Assembly: GCA_001897835.1 (NCBI GenBank) | Contig: MKUN01000006.1 | Span: forward strand, 72,118-136,117 | DNA: 64,000 nucleotides | Direction: 5' to 3' | From: Bacteroidetes bacterium 46-16 | GTDB taxonomy: Bacteria > Bacteroidota > Bacteroidia > Chitinophagales > Chitinophagaceae | In this document: positions 37,215-47,583 of the stretch, piece after piece | How positions within the stretch are numbered: position 1 is the stretch's first letter | Layout of the letters: the number at the start of each line of letters is the position of its first letter | Program-made: the position numbers and the translations under genes | The notes under the pieces: generated by a model | What the model was told of the DNA's origin: nothing | Seen by the model: the letters and a program-made list of their open reading frames with translations, nothing else | Database searches by the model: none

Positions 37215-37625
37215 CTGTTCAAGAGCCACATTCCAGTAAAAAGCAAAATGCCTGTAGATAGCTTCAGTGGGGAAATTACTTATATCCAGCCTCAGCCTTG
37301 TCTGATCATCTTTACCTGTCAGCCTGAATTCAAGTACAGTGTAATTTTCCGGTATGTCCTGCAGGCGCGATAAAGAACTTAAATGACTATAGCTGAAAAT
37401 GTGTTGGGGTTCAAAGGCCAGCAGGGTCCCCTTATTCTCAAAACCGGTCTTATACCAGGGCCCTTTGATGATAAAGGGCTCGCCAGTCTTCCAGTCGCTT
37501 ATTATTTCTATTTCTGTCTCAGCCATCCATTGTTTCATTTGTCCAGGCACGGTGAGCGCTGCCCATACTTTTGAAACAGGAGCATCTATTAAAAGCTCTT
37601 TACTTATTGACTGGCCGAATGACAT
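37182..37625 (-). CDS. SRPBCC/AHSA1-like START-fold protein
   Basis: The 147-residue protein shows the AHSA1/Aha1-like signature: SISKELLIDAPVSKVWAALT, then GQMKQWM, WKTGEPFIIKGPWY, KGTLLAFEPQHIFSYSH and the C-terminal helix HFAFYWNVALEQLRKFV. The fold forms a hydrophobic ligand cavity; no specific ligand can be named. Its 3' end overlaps the converging GNAT gene by 33 bases. The upstream GATATTTGCC is one base from the -7 consensus. Confidence 0.85.
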   Translation of the reverse strand: MSFGQSISKELLIDAPVSKVWAALTVPGQMKQWMAETEIEIISDWKTGEPFIIKGPWYKTGFENKGTLLAFEPQHIFSYSHLSSLSRLQDIPENYTVLEFRLTGKDDQTRLRLDISNFPTEAIYRHFAFYWNVALEQLRKFVVSIEE

Positions 37626-37660
37626 TATCCTTTTAGAAAAATTTTACGGGCAAATATCGT

Positions 37661-39700
37661 TTATGCAGGCCCCGAAACATAATACATTTTAAGCATACCC
37701 TTATTCTTCGCATCTATCTCGCCCCTGTACACGCAGTCAAACTGCCCTTTCACCAGTTCATAAGTGGTTTGCGATATGTTTATCCTGCCCGCCTCACTGT
37801 TACTCTCCATGCGGCTTGCTGTGTTCACAGTATCGCCCCAAATGTCATAGGCAAATTTCTTCACACCCACTATACCGGCCACAACCCCTCCGCTGTTGAT
37901 ACCAATACGCACCTGGAAGGTCCGCTCGCCGAGTTTAGCACGGCGGTCCTGCATAAAATCATTTATTTCTATTGCAGCCTGCACAGCATGTATTGCATGC
38001 TTCGCATCCTCGTTGGGAAGTCCCGCCACGGCAAGATAGGCATCCCCTATCGTCTTTATCTTCTCGATGCTATACTTGGTCGTTATCTCATCAAACACCT
38101 TAAAACAGTTGTGCAATTCATCGATCAGGTCTTGGGGCTTCATACGTTCACTTGTTTTAGTGAAGTTCACAAAATCAGCAAAAATAACGGTCACATTATT
38201 ATAATATTGGGCCTTGGCGCTACCTGTCGTTTTAAGTTCATTAGCTACTTTCCCGGGCAGGATATTCAACAGCAGCTCATCCGATTTCTTTCGTTCCTTT
38301 TCCGATTTGCCGCGTTCCTTAACAATAAAAAATGAAAAACCGATCAGTAACAACACACCACCAATGGCCAGGTACGTAATGCTTTTTTGCCTTTGCAATT
38401 GCAGCCTGCTGATCTTTTGCCGCTCTGCCGTTTTCAGGCTGTCTGCCAGGTATTTTCTTTCATACTCATTCTTCAGGCCCATTTTGATGATCTTCTCCTT
38501 ATTCGTTTCAGAATATATTGAGTCTTTAAGTTTCCAATAACGATTATTGGCATCCAATGCCCTTTTATAATCCCCCTTCAATTCGTACACCTCGCTTATA
38601 TATTCATAACATTGCGACAATACATATGGGTCGTTTACTTCTTTTGCCTTGCTTATCGACTGCTGCAGGTTATCCAATGCCAGATTCAGGAGAGTCGCCT
38701 TATTAGTAGGTAAACTTGCATCGGGTAGGTAATTCCCTGTTAACCGTTCATTTTTAGGGTTATTGGCTGCCGTATTTTTATCTTTTATTGCCGGTCCCAT
38801 TGCCGCAAAAAGATATAGCCCGCCTATTTTGCATAAATGTGAGGCAATTAAACTCTCAGAACCTGTCTCCTCTCCCAGCGCTAATGCTTTTCTGTAGTAG
38901 CCGAGTGCCGTAGTATAGTTTCCAAGCTTTCTGTATACCACACCAATATTGCCCATCGTCCTCGATATGTTAAGCCTGTCTCCAAGTTTTTCAAATGCTT
39001 TTAATGCATTGAAGTAAGCATCGAGCGCTTGTTCATACTGCTCCCTGCTGTCATAAACAATCCCCATGTTATTGCTTACCGCAGCAATGATGCCATCATT
39101 GCCGATCTCTTTAGCTGCATCGAGCGACCGCTGGAAGTATTTCAAAGCATTTTCATAATCCTCCTGGTATTTGTATATGCTGCCTATGCTGCAGTTTGCC
39201 ACCGATACATATTGCTTATTCCCCAATGCCTCACTTGTTTTCAAAAATTGCAGGTAGCATTCCATAGCATTAGTGTAATCTCCTTCCAATTTGTAAACAT
39301 TGCCCATATTATTGGCGATCCTGGCTATCGCCGTTTTGTCATCCCTTTTCCGGTTTATGCTTATTGCTTCCCGGAAGCAATTCATCGCCGTACTATAGTC
39401 AGAATTGTCTACATAGCAATTGCCCAAATTATTAAGCGCCATAGCTATCCCTGCCTCCCAATTAATATTCCGGGCAAGCGCCAGGCCTTCTTTCGCATAT
39501 AGTATCCCGGTATCCGTATTTATAACTGAATATGCGCTTGCCAGGTTCAGCAGCAATTTTACTTTCAGCGTATCTTCCTTCCTTACCGACAGTTCACCCC
39601 TTATGGAATCTATTTTTGCCTGTGTTACTGTTTTTGCATCTAGATTCGTACTGTTCAGGAGCAGCAATATAAATAGCAGGTATGTACAACGAGTTTTCAT
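37661..39700 (-). CDS. TPR-containing membrane adenylate cyclase (class III)
   Basis: The 679-residue protein has a signal/anchor (about 1-22), about seven tetratricopeptide repeats (about 55-390, e.g. AMALNNLGNCYVDNSDYSTA) and a TM (about 440-462). The C-terminal class III cyclase domain has metal ligands Asp509 (FADFVNF) and Asp553 (IGDAY), base-specifying Lys549 and Asp619 (YDIWGD), and transition-state Asn626 and Arg630. The Lys/Asp pair predicts ATP rather than GTP. The TPRs probably face the periplasm and sense a partner protein. It is a stand-alone gene, 35 bases downstream of SRPBCC on the same strand. Confidence 0.9.
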   Translation of the reverse strand: MKTRCTYLLFILLLLNSTNLDAKTVTQAKIDSIRGELSVRKEDTLKVKLLLNLASAYSVINTDTGILYAKEGLALARNINWEAGIAMALNNLGNCYVDNSDYSTAMNCFREAISINRKRDDKTAIARIANNMGNVYKLEGDYTNAMECYLQFLKTSEALGNKQYVSVANCSIGSIYKYQEDYENALKYFQRSLDAAKEIGNDGIIAAVSNNMGIVYDSREQYEQALDAYFNALKAFEKLGDRLNISRTMGNIGVVYRKLGNYTTALGYYRKALALGEETGSESLIASHLCKIGGLYLFAAMGPAIKDKNTAANNPKNERLTGNYLPDASLPTNKATLLNLALDNLQQSISKAKEVNDPYVLSQCYEYISEVYELKGDYKRALDANNRYWKLKDSIYSETNKEKIIKMGLKNEYERKYLADSLKTAERQKISRLQLQRQKSITYLAIGGVLLLIGFSFFIVKERGKSEKERKKSDELLLNILPGKVANELKTTGSAKAQYYNNVTVIFADFVNFTKTSERMKPQDLIDELHNCFKVFDEITTKYSIEKIKTIGDAYLAVAGLPNEDAKHAIHAVQAAIEINDFMQDRRAKLGERTFQVRIGINSGGVVAGIVGVKKFAYDIWGDTVNTASRMESNSEAGRINISQTTYELVKGQFDCVYRGEIDAKNKGMLKMYYVSGPA

Positions 39701-39923
39701 GGTTGCATGTATATACTATAATGGTGTAGCCGCATATCTCTTATAAGACATCGGCTGTTGGGTTAAAAATGCAAGGGGAATGAAATAAAAGTAATAAAAT
39801 ATTTAAAAGAAATAGCAGCATTGCAGCTATGCACATAAAAACATAAAATGGAGCAATATCGCTCTATTGCTCTGCACGCTACATCCGGTTCAAATGAAAA
39901 AGCCATCTGTTAAGGTGGCTCTG

Positions 39924-39997
<74 letters not shown>

Positions 39998-40023
39998 ATT
40001 GTTTTTTGAGACGACAAATTTAA

Positions 40024-40815
40024 TTACTCAACAGCACATTTGAAAACCGCATCCAGCTCAATATTAAAATACTTCCTTAGCAGTTCCTGCCTGTGTATCT
40101 CATCCATTATGGGCTCCTCACGTTTTTGCCCGCCCTCGGTATACATCATCCTGTTATTGATCATACTGATGCGTCCGTTCTCTGTCGGCAGGCTGCACAT
40201 CAGCGTCTTCATAAAGTGCGATTCCGGGTTCGTCTGTTGGTACTCGTTGCGCGCAGCAAAGTCCTGCAATTCGTGCTCCTTCAGCGAAAAAATGTACTGC
40301 GGCACATACATCCCCCTGCCCTCGTTCCAGCGGCTGGCGCTGTAGTACTCCTTTCCCTCCACTTCAAGTTTTCCGACCAGGTATTCCTTTCGCCCGTCGC
40401 TCTGCACTTCGCTGCTATCTATCTTCAATGGCATCAGTGAAAAATCGCCGAACCCTACGTCCACCAGCCATTGTATCCCCTCTGCTTCTACCGCCAGGCA
40501 CATATGGTCATACTCCGGGCTATACGCTTTACCGTTCGCCACCCTTGCCGATAACATATGCACCCGGAAGCCCAGTTGCACCAATAGTTCGCAGAAGAGG
40601 CCATTCAGCTCATAGCAATAGCCTCCCCTTCTTCTTATTACTACCTTATCAAAAAATTCTGCTGTGTTTAGCCTTATGGGCACACCCGCCTGTATATCCA
40701 GGTCTTCGAAAGGCACCTGCCGCACATGGCAGTCGCACAGCGCTGCCAGCGTTTCTATATCTGTGGCAGGCACACCGGTATAGCCAATGCGTTCCAGGTA
40801 TTGCTCTATATTCAT
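40024..40815 (-). CDS. nat: arylamine N-acetyltransferase
   Basis: The 263-residue NAT family enzyme has a complete Cys-His-Asp triad: Cys67 in [10 protein letters not shown], His104 in YDHMCLAV and Asp119 in VDVGFGD. It transfers acetyl from acetyl-CoA to arylamines or hydrazines; in bacteria it may also act on secondary metabolites. It lies 115 bases downstream of lipA on the same strand and next to tRNA-Pro. Confidence 0.92.
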   Translation of the reverse strand: MNIEQYLERIGYTGVPATDIETLAALCDCHVRQVPFEDLDIQAGVPIRLNTAEFFDKVVIRRRGGYCYELNGLFCELLVQLGFRVHMLSARVANGKAYSPEYDHMCLAVEAEGIQWLVDVGFGDFSLMPLKIDSSEVQSDGRKEYLVGKLEVEGKEYYSASRWNEGRGMYVPQYIFSLKEHELQDFAARNEYQQTNPESHFMKTLMCSLPTENGRISMINNRMMYTEGGQKREEPIMDEIHRQELLRKYFNIELDAVFKCAVE

Positions 40816-40930
40816 ACCGCTTCTGCTTAGGGGGTATATTGATTTGGCCGAAGTACCATTAAGGTACTCAAATTCCCTGCAAATAATTGCAAAGCCTGTG
40901 CCACTTTTTTAATGCTGAATGTGAAATTGC

Positions 40931-41863
40931 TTAGGCGCTCGCCTGTGCGCCCTGCCATTCCCTGCGGCCCTCACCGGCTATCACATGGCGTTCGCTGTGG
41001 TATGACGAGCGTACCAGCGGCCCGCTTTCTACATAGTCAAAGCCCATCTTATATCCCTCTTCGCGGAAGAAGGCAAACTCATCAGGATGCACAAAGCGCA
41101 CCACGGGCAGGTGTTTGGGGGTAGGTTGCAGGTATTGTCCTAAGGTCAGCACATCACAGCCGTTCTCCTGCAAGGCATGCATGGCTTCCAGCAGCTCTTC
41201 CTTTGTCTCTCCCAGGCCCAGCATGATACCGCTCTTGGTGCGCATACCACCATCTTTCAGCCTGCGTATCACCTCCAGGCTGCGGTGATATTTGGCTTGT
41301 ATCCGCACTTTACGCGTCAGGTTTTCCGTGGTCTCCAGGTTATGAGATACCACCTCCGGCGCCACTTCTATTATGCGCTCCAGGTTTTCCCACTGTCCCC
41401 TGAAATCAGGTATCAGGGTTTCCAGTGTTGTATCGGGGTTTAGTGCCCTTACTGCTTTTATGGTATTGGCCCATATGATCGAGCCACCGTCTTTTAATTC
41501 GTCACGGTCCACCGAGGTAATAACTGCATGTTTCACTTTCATCAGGTATATCGCCTCAGCCACACGCTGCGGTTCATCCCAGTCCACGGCTTCAGGCCTT
41601 CCCGTAGCCACCGCGCAAAAGCCGCAGGAGCGGGTACAGATATTGCCCAGTATCATAAAGGTCGCCGTGCCTGCACCCCAGCACTCGCCCATATTCGGGC
41701 AGTTACCGCTCTCGCATATGGTGTGCAGCTTGTGCGTATCCACAAGATTGCGCACATGGCGGTATTCTTCGCCTATAGGCAGCTTCACACGCAGCCAGTT
41801 AGGCTTCTTCACACGTGTTTCCGTATTATTCTCTGCTGAATTAATTATGGGCAATTCCTGCAT
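40931..41863 (-). CDS. lipA: lipoyl synthase
   Basis: The 310-residue radical-SAM enzyme has both iron-sulfur sets: auxiliary C50-x4-C55-x5-C61 ([12 protein letters not shown]) and radical-SAM C76-x3-C80-x2-C83 (CTRSCGFC). The C-terminal RSSYHSERH supplies the conserved Ser ligand. It inserts two sulfurs into protein-bound octanoyl groups to make lipoate for 2-oxo acid dehydrogenases and the glycine cleavage system. It starts 21 bases after the exported protein gene upstream on the same strand, so the two may be cotranscribed. Confidence 0.96.
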   Translation of the reverse strand: MQELPIINSAENNTETRVKKPNWLRVKLPIGEEYRHVRNLVDTHKLHTICESGNCPNMGECWGAGTATFMILGNICTRSCGFCAVATGRPEAVDWDEPQRVAEAIYLMKVKHAVITSVDRDELKDGGSIIWANTIKAVRALNPDTTLETLIPDFRGQWENLERIIEVAPEVVSHNLETTENLTRKVRIQAKYHRSLEVIRRLKDGGMRTKSGIMLGLGETKEELLEAMHALQENGCDVLTLGQYLQPTPKHLPVVRFVHPDEFAFFREEGYKMGFDYVESGPLVRSSYHSERHVIAGEGRREWQGAQASA

Positions 41864-41884
41864 AAGGTCCGCAAGTTACAACCA

Positions 41885-42700
41885 TCACCAACGTCTGCCA
41901 AATTGGAATGATCCGAATATATTAACAAAATATGGCACGTCTTTTTGGTTGGCCATTATTTGTACCGCCTGTGTATATACCTCTGCATTAATACCAAACT
42001 CTATTGCCAGTATGGTCTTTTTGCTTGCTGCAAAGTCAAAGTGCAAGCCGGTCTTACCGTATGCGCCACCGGCAAATTTCATCTCACCTACCCCCTTCGC
42101 AAAGCCCGCACTGCCTACTATATCATTCTTATTCAGGAACTCTTCTTTGGTAGAGTCTGTATATTTTATGCTCGATCCGTCATACAACTCTATATAATAA
42201 GGCTTTAGCAGGCCAAGCGATAAGCCACCGCTGTAAAACCAGTGGATCGATACAGTACCGGGGTCGGGCTTGCCTGCGATCATTCTCCTGAATCCGTAAC
42301 CCAGCTTCAGGGAGTAAAAATTATTCACCTTACCATACACGAATGCACGGGGCTTGGTATCATTGAAATTACTCAGGTCGCTGGTACGTTTTATTTCCTT
42401 AGGATGTTTTTTTTCGTCAAACTCTACTTCCCAATACCGCAGGTTATAAAAATATTCACTCTCCCGCATATCGCTCTTCGACTTCCCACGTTGTGCATAT
42501 ATCCCCCAGCCATCTGTATTGAGTCGTGCCCCGAAGCTGAATTCCTTATCTACGGGCTTAGGCTTCTTGATATGTTTTATTACCCTTGGTTGAGTTGTAG
42601 TTTTTGCAGAGTCTGTAGCAGCCACAGTAGTTTGCGCCGCCGCCACTATAGGCAGGCTGCATACTAATATCAGCGATACACATTTAATGAGTCCCTTCAT
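41885..42700 (-). CDS. exported protein, probable outer-membrane barrel, unknown function
   Basis: The 271-residue protein starts at the ATG at 42700 (an in-frame ATG at 42706 adds two residues). It has a signal peptide to about residue 23 (VAAAQ) and a Thr/Ala linker. The domain that follows begins EFSFGARLNTDGWGIYAQRG and shows alternating strands such as NNFYSLKLGYGFRRMI and TILAIEFGINAEVY, ending FGSFQFGRRW. This pattern suggests a small beta-barrel. No family name is recognised. It precedes lipA by 21 bases. Confidence 0.6.
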   Translation of the reverse strand: MKGLIKCVSLILVCSLPIVAAAQTTVAATDSAKTTTQPRVIKHIKKPKPVDKEFSFGARLNTDGWGIYAQRGKSKSDMRESEYFYNLRYWEVEFDEKKHPKEIKRTSDLSNFNDTKPRAFVYGKVNNFYSLKLGYGFRRMIAGKPDPGTVSIHWFYSGGLSLGLLKPYYIELYDGSSIKYTDSTKEEFLNKNDIVGSAGFAKGVGEMKFAGGAYGKTGLHFDFAASKKTILAIEFGINAEVYTQAVQIMANQKDVPYFVNIFGSFQFGRRW

Positions 42701-42810
42701 GTGCAATTCATTCTTATCTTACCCTGCACAAAAACCGTGCAGTTATTTTCACAGTAAGTTACAAATAATTCATTATAAAACATCGTAAATTTAACCGAAA
42801 TTAAGATTTT

Positions 42811-43218
42811 ATGACCGCAAAAGTGATCTATAAAGGCGATTTAAGGACTGTAGCCACCCATTTACGTTCCGGAATAGATATTGAGACCGATGCACCGGTG
42901 GATAATAAAGGCAAAGGGGAACGTTTTTCACCTACCGACCTGGTAGCCACCGCACTGGCCACCTGCATACTCACCACTATGGGCATATCCGGCAATGCGC
43001 ATAATATCAATATCGATGGCGCCGAATGTGACGTTGAGAAGATAATGGCATCCGACCCACGCCGTATAGCCGAAATAAAGATAGACCTCCGTTTCCCTAA
43101 AGACCGCAATTATAGCGATAAAGAAAAGACGATACTGGAGCGCATAGCCCATACTTGCCCGGTAGCGGTAAGCCTGCACCCCGACCTTAAGCAGACCATA
43201 TCAATTTCCTGGGGCTGA
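42811..43218 (+). CDS. OsmC family peroxiredoxin-like protein
   Basis: The 135-residue OsmC/Ohr-fold protein has the two conserved cysteines in ATALATCILTTM and AHTCPVAVSL, with an N-terminal Arg in THLRSG. These reduce organic hydroperoxides in characterised members. It is cytoplasmic. The last 18 bases overlap the end of the converging DUF2851 gene. Confidence 0.88.
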   Translation: MTAKVIYKGDLRTVATHLRSGIDIETDAPVDNKGKGERFSPTDLVATALATCILTTMGISGNAHNINIDGAECDVEKIMASDPRRIAEIKIDLRFPKDRNYSDKEKTILERIAHTCPVAVSLHPDLKQTISISWG

Positions 43219-44478
43219 TCTTAATATATTGAGCCCAATGCCGCATTCCATGCAGCGCTTTTTACTGCAGTAGTGATTATACAGTTGTATCAGGGCCTGC
43301 GAATGGGATGCGTTCTCCGCAACCCAGCCACTTGCATTCCAGGTGCCGAGAATATTATTCTTTTCCGCTGCAACGGTATCGAGTAGTTGCAATGCCTTTT
43401 CCTGTAGCCCGTCCACACCCTGTCGCGATGCATACAGGAATTGTATGGGTGCAATCGTATTGATGATGATATTACGTATCGAGTCTTGCCCCAGGTGCTT
43501 TACCGATGGCACATCCTGTACCTCGTCAAAACGGAAATGCGTATCCCAGTATTCACTCGCTTGCACCTCCAGTAATGGAGCTATCTCCTGTTCCGAATTG
43601 GTCTCTATTATTTTAGCAAATAGTTGCAGCGATCTGTGTACCAGTGCCGCAAACTGTGCTATGCGCACAGTCGGAAAGTTGGACGGGCGCATCCGCATGA
43701 ATTTCCACAGGTGTACTGCTATAGGTTCCAGTTTATACTTCTGCTTCAGGTACAGGTATTCTTTTTTCAGCCTGTCAGGATACTCCTCTTCGAAATCACG
43801 ATTCAGCATTCCCGCCTGTCCAAAAAGCAGGGCCTCTATATGCAGCAGGTTTTCATGCTGCTTAGCCAGCACATTTATCGGCAGCGACCGGGCCAGCATC
43901 AGGAAGGGGCTTGCATTTACCTTAAAGCCAAAGTTAGCTGCCATACGCCAGTAGAGTAGCTCACGCCAGTCACCTTTGCTATCCTCCAGCAGTTCATCCC
44001 AGTCGCCCAGTTTTTGCTCCCAGCGTTCCGCCAGCAGCCTGCTCAGCCAGCTTTCTTTGGTTATGCGCTTAATGGTGTGTAACTGTGATGCGCAAGGTAT
44101 GCGTCCGGGGTTTTGCTGCAGTGCAGCATATTGTGCGCTTATATAAGAAGGTATGCAGCCTCCCAGTTCCAGCACGGGCACATGGTCCACTACTTTGTCC
44201 ACATCGTTTTTATATACCACATGCAGTATAATGTTGCGGTAGGCCGCATCATCCTGGTGGCCGTGTTTCAGCCAGTCGCTGCTGTTCACATGCAGTTCCA
44301 CATGTCCTACGAGTAGCGTATCGCCAACTTTTATTTTTGCCTCTGTAAAATCCGGCCCCGAATCCCGGTTTAACCTGCCGGGCTGTATCACCGTTACTGG
44401 TTCGCCCTCACTCGTTACCAGCCCCGCAGGCTTGTACAAGCTATATTGCCATATCAGTTGTAAAAGGGCTTCGTTCAC
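43201..44478 (-). CDS. DUF2851 family protein
   Basis: The 425-residue protein matches DUF2851 from its first residues: LLQLIWQYSLYKPAGL, then GRLNRDSGPDFTEAKIKVG, GHVELHVNSSDWLKHGHQ and NIILHVVYKND. The family is widespread in Bacteroidota with unknown function; the N-terminal part resembles a PD-(D/E)xK-like layout (GPDF...HVELHV), which is only a suggestion. Four C-terminal Cys (YCSKKRCMEC) may bind metal. It lies 18 bases downstream of pyrF on the same strand. Confidence 0.85.
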   Translation of the reverse strand: MNEALLQLIWQYSLYKPAGLVTSEGEPVTVIQPGRLNRDSGPDFTEAKIKVGDTLLVGHVELHVNSSDWLKHGHQDDAAYRNIILHVVYKNDVDKVVDHVPVLELGGCIPSYISAQYAALQQNPGRIPCASQLHTIKRITKESWLSRLLAERWEQKLGDWDELLEDSKGDWRELLYWRMAANFGFKVNASPFLMLARSLPINVLAKQHENLLHIEALLFGQAGMLNRDFEEEYPDRLKKEYLYLKQKYKLEPIAVHLWKFMRMRPSNFPTVRIAQFAALVHRSLQLFAKIIETNSEQEIAPLLEVQASEYWDTHFRFDEVQDVPSVKHLGQDSIRNIIINTIAPIQFLYASRQGVDGLQEKALQLLDTVAAEKNNILGTWNASGWVAENASHSQALIQLYNHYCSKKRCMECGIGLNILRSAPGN

Positions 44479-44496
44479 GTTCCATTCGTTTGTGCC

Positions 44497-45297
44497 TTAT
44501 AAATACGCTGCCATTTGCTGCTGGTATTCCCTTGCTGCATTATGTGCAGTCTCGGCAAAGTCGGTGCCTTTGCCCGCATAGATCACACCCCTGCTCACGT
44601 TGATCAGGATACCGCCATCTTTATTCAATGCGTTTTCACACACGGTCGGCACATCACCACCCTGCGCCCCCACGCCCGGCACCAGGAAAAAATGCTCGGG
44701 CAACATCTGTCTTACATGCTGTAATTGCTCTTTCCTGGTCGCACCGATCACGAACATCAACTGCTCAGCACTGCCCCAGCCTGCTACAGTACGCAGCACT
44801 TTTTCATACAGCAATTCCTCCCCGCATTGCTGTAGCTGGAAGTCTGCACTGCCTGCATTTGAGGTAAGCCCCAGCACTATGGCCCATTTGCCCGCATACT
44901 GCAAAAAGGGTTGCACGCTGTCGCTGCCCATATATGGGGCCACCGTAACACTGTCAAATGGGTATGTTTCAAAAAATGTTTTGGCATACTGGTCTGCGGT
45001 ATTCCCTATATCGCCACGCTTGGCATCAGCTATCGTAAAAATATCTTTAGGTATATATGCCAGTGTTTTTTGCATGCTCAGCCAGCCCTTTATGCCTTGT
45101 GCTTCATAAAATGCAGTATTGATCTTATAGGCTACCGTATATTCTTTGGTCGCATCGATGATCGCCTTGTTAAATGCAAATGCGGGATCTTCATCATCCT
45201 GCAAGTGTGCCGGTATTTTTCCAAGATCAGTATCCAGTCCTACGCACAATACCGATTTCTTTTTAAATATCTCTTTTACTAAAACTGAACGCTCCAT
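44497..45297 (-). CDS. pyrF: orotidine 5'-phosphate decarboxylase
   Basis: The 266-residue enzyme belongs to the longer subfamily 2 of OMP decarboxylases, with CVGLDTDLGKIP, YKINTAFYE, the catalytic ADAKRGDIGNTADQYA (Lys93) and PGVGAQGGD. It makes UMP in pyrimidine synthesis. Downstream DUF2851 follows by 18 bases. Upstream lies a terminator that separates it from the thiamine-binding protein gene. Confidence 0.95.
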   Translation of the reverse strand: MERSVLVKEIFKKKSVLCVGLDTDLGKIPAHLQDDEDPAFAFNKAIIDATKEYTVAYKINTAFYEAQGIKGWLSMQKTLAYIPKDIFTIADAKRGDIGNTADQYAKTFFETYPFDSVTVAPYMGSDSVQPFLQYAGKWAIVLGLTSNAGSADFQLQQCGEELLYEKVLRTVAGWGSAEQLMFVIGATRKEQLQHVRQMLPEHFFLVPGVGAQGGDVPTVCENALNKDGGILINVSRGVIYAGKGTDFAETAHNAAREYQQQMAAYL

Positions 45298-45340
45298 TAT
45301 TCAATAAATATTACAATAAAAATGCTGGCAGCAAAGCTGC

Positions 45341-45366
45341 AAAAAAATGACTAACTTTTATAGTCA
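45341..45366 (-). terminator. intrinsic terminator upstream of pyrF
   Basis: TGACTA (45348-45353) pairs with TAGTCA (45361-45366). On the minus strand it is followed by seven T (A-run 45341-45347). It ends the transcript of the thiamine-binding protein gene whose stop is at 45387. A second small palindrome, GCAGC-AAA-GCTGC, is adjacent at 45329-45341. Confidence 0.75.
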
Positions 45367-45386
45367 TCGTCCCACCTATCAACCTA

Positions 45387-45680
45387 TCAACTGTACTTCC
45401 CCGTCTTCTCCGATATATGCAGGTCCTTAACCGCGCTGCGGTGCAGCTTCATATTAATGATCAGTGTCTCCGCACCAGCCATGTAGCAATCATCCTGTAT
45501 ATCATCAAGTAATTTCATCACATCGGGGTAATAACCCTCTATCACAGTTTCAAAAGGGCACACCACATGCTTCAGCCCCGATTGCTGGATACGGGCGATG
45601 GCCACATCTATTATTCTTATTGCCTCCGCCTGTTCCATATTCAGCGGCAGCACTTGTATCGCGAGATTTACTGTATGCAT
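45387..45680 (-). CDS. YkoF/MTH1187-type thiamine-binding family protein
   Basis: Starting at the ATG at 45680 gives 97 residues with the DUF77/YkoF ferredoxin-like pattern: VNLAIQVLPLN, IIDVAIARIQQSGLKHVVCPFETVIEG, and a C-terminal TLIINMKLHR. Related proteins bind thiamine or hydroxymethylpyrimidine in the cytoplasm. The longest frame (to 45728) adds 16 residues that do not fit the family. Two TCAAC units at 45379-45391 overlap its stop. Confidence 0.75.
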   Translation of the reverse strand: MHTVNLAIQVLPLNMEQAEAIRIIDVAIARIQQSGLKHVVCPFETVIEGYYPDVMKLLDDIQDDCYMAGAETLIINMKLHRSAVKDLHISEKTGKYS

Positions 45681-45865
45681 AATGAAAATTATTATCCGCA
45701 AGTTACTGCCACAACACAGGCCCGGCAAATCAAGATATCCACATTTTGGCCTTTACGCCATAAAGTGATATCTGTATAATATGGCCCAATAATTTAACAG
45801 TCCACAACTATTGCATGGGTATTTTTTTCTCCGTACCTTAATAAGGTCACTTCAACACAAAGCAT

Positions 45866-47566
45866 ATGGGCGCTCGCAACCGGAGGGAATTTCTTGAAGA
45901 ACTGGTAGCTACCCAGGTAGCCGGCAACCAGGCTCCTGCAGAAGATAATATTTACAAACAATACGCTAACAAGGAGGTATTCAAAGCCTACAAGGCTACC
46001 AACACATTGGATGAATACACCGGTGCCTGGACCGAAACTGAGGTCCGTCACCTGCTGAGGCGCACCATGTTCGGCGTAAAAGAAACCGATGTGCAAACAC
46101 TCCTCGCTATGACCATGAGCGATGCGGTCGACTATTTGATCGACACCCTTTCACCCGATCCTCAGCCACCACTCAACAATTACAACACCGATAATTATAC
46201 CGATCCCACTGGCGTACCTGCCGGGCAAACATGGATCAATGCCGACTATGGCGATGGCACCCTCAATTTCAAAAGAGAACAATCATTAAAAGCATGGTGG
46301 ATCGCACAAATGATCAACCAGCCGCTAAGTATCCTGGAGAAGATGATCTTCTTTTGGCACAACCACCTGGCCACGCAAATGGTAGTGGTCGGCGATGCCC
46401 GTATGAGCTATAACCATTACCTGCTTTTACGAACACATGCATTGGGCAATTTCAAGACCCTGGCACGCCAGGTCACCACCGATCCGGCTATGCTCCGCTT
46501 TCTCAATGGCGATCAGAATACAAAGAATAATCCCGATGAAAATTATGGCCGTGAATTACAGGAACTCTTCACCGTGGGCAAATTCAATTCGCCCAACTAT
46601 ACCGAGGATGATGTAAAGGCCGCAGCCAAAGTACTTACAGGCTGGCGTATCAATAACAGTACACTTACCAGTTACTTCCAGCCCGCGCTGCACGATAACA
46701 GCAACAAAGCATTTTCTTCTTTTTACGGGGGCACCGTCATTGGCAACTTTGGCGAAACAGAGACCGACGACCTCATCGATATGATCTTTGCAAAACAGGA
46801 AACCGCACATTACATATGCGGTAAACTCTATCGCTTCCTCGTTTACTATAATATCGATGAAAATATAGAACCGGGTGTCATTGCCCCGCTCGCCCAGCTA
46901 ATGGTTGATAACGACTACGAGATAAAACCGGTATTGAAAGCCCTACTCAAAAGCACCCATTTTTACGACCCACTCAATATGGGCTGTTATATAAAAACCC
47001 CGCTTGACCTGCTGGTAGGCACCTTCAGGACATTTGGTGTGGATATACCGGCAGGCTTTGATGTGAATGATACTTACGCTATCTGGAATTATATCCGTTC
47101 CTTCGGTTCTGTTCTTGGCCTCGACCTTGGCGACCCGCCAAGCGTTGCCGGCTGGGAAGCCTTCTACGAGACCCCGGCCTTTTACGAGATATGGATCAAC
47201 AGCAGCACCTTCCCCTTCCGTATGGAGTTTACCGACATTATGCTTACCTCAGGATTTACCGCAGGTACCGGTACCCCGGTAAAGATCGATATCACCGGCT
47301 TTATCAAACAATATCCCGGGGCCGGTGACCCCGATATGCTTATCGATCATCTTACCGCTATGTTCAGCGGCATTGCACTATCGGCTACAGAGCACGATGA
47401 GCTCAAAAGCATATTACTCTCCGGGCAGGCTGCCAACCATTACTGGACCGATGCCTGGAACATATATTTAGCCAACCCCGATACGGCCAATACCGCTATA
47501 GTTACCGAGAGGCTCAGCAGCCTGCTGATAACCATGCTGCGCCTGCCAGAGCACCAGTTATGTTAA
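45866..47566 (+). CDS. DUF1800 family protein
   Basis: The 566-residue protein shows DUF1800 hallmarks: EVRHLLRRTMFGV, KMIFFWHNHLAT, LRTHALGNFKTLARQVTTDPAML, NYGRELQELFTVG, YTEDDVKAAAKVLTGWRI and PPSVAGWEA. The family is almost always encoded beside DUF1501, as here (17-base gap). Function is unknown. The N-terminus contains RNRREFLEE, like a degraded twin-arginine motif, but no hydrophobic signal follows. Confidence 0.88.
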   Translation: MGARNRREFLEELVATQVAGNQAPAEDNIYKQYANKEVFKAYKATNTLDEYTGAWTETEVRHLLRRTMFGVKETDVQTLLAMTMSDAVDYLIDTLSPDPQPPLNNYNTDNYTDPTGVPAGQTWINADYGDGTLNFKREQSLKAWWIAQMINQPLSILEKMIFFWHNHLATQMVVVGDARMSYNHYLLLRTHALGNFKTLARQVTTDPAMLRFLNGDQNTKNNPDENYGRELQELFTVGKFNSPNYTEDDVKAAAKVLTGWRINNSTLTSYFQPALHDNSNKAFSSFYGGTVIGNFGETETDDLIDMIFAKQETAHYICGKLYRFLVYYNIDENIEPGVIAPLAQLMVDNDYEIKPVLKALLKSTHFYDPLNMGCYIKTPLDLLVGTFRTFGVDIPAGFDVNDTYAIWNYIRSFGSVLGLDLGDPPSVAGWEAFYETPAFYEIWINSSTFPFRMEFTDIMLTSGFTAGTGTPVKIDITGFIKQYPGAGDPDMLIDHLTAMFSGIALSATEHDELKSILLSGQAANHYWTDAWNIYLANPDTANTAIVTERLSSLLITMLRLPEHQLC

Positions 47567-47583
47567 CCTGAAATGTTAAACGG

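Noticed and set aside
45681-45865. TPP riboswitch ahead of the thiamine-binding protein gene
   Set aside because: No THI-box sequence such as CTGAGA or ACCTGATC is seen on the relevant strand.
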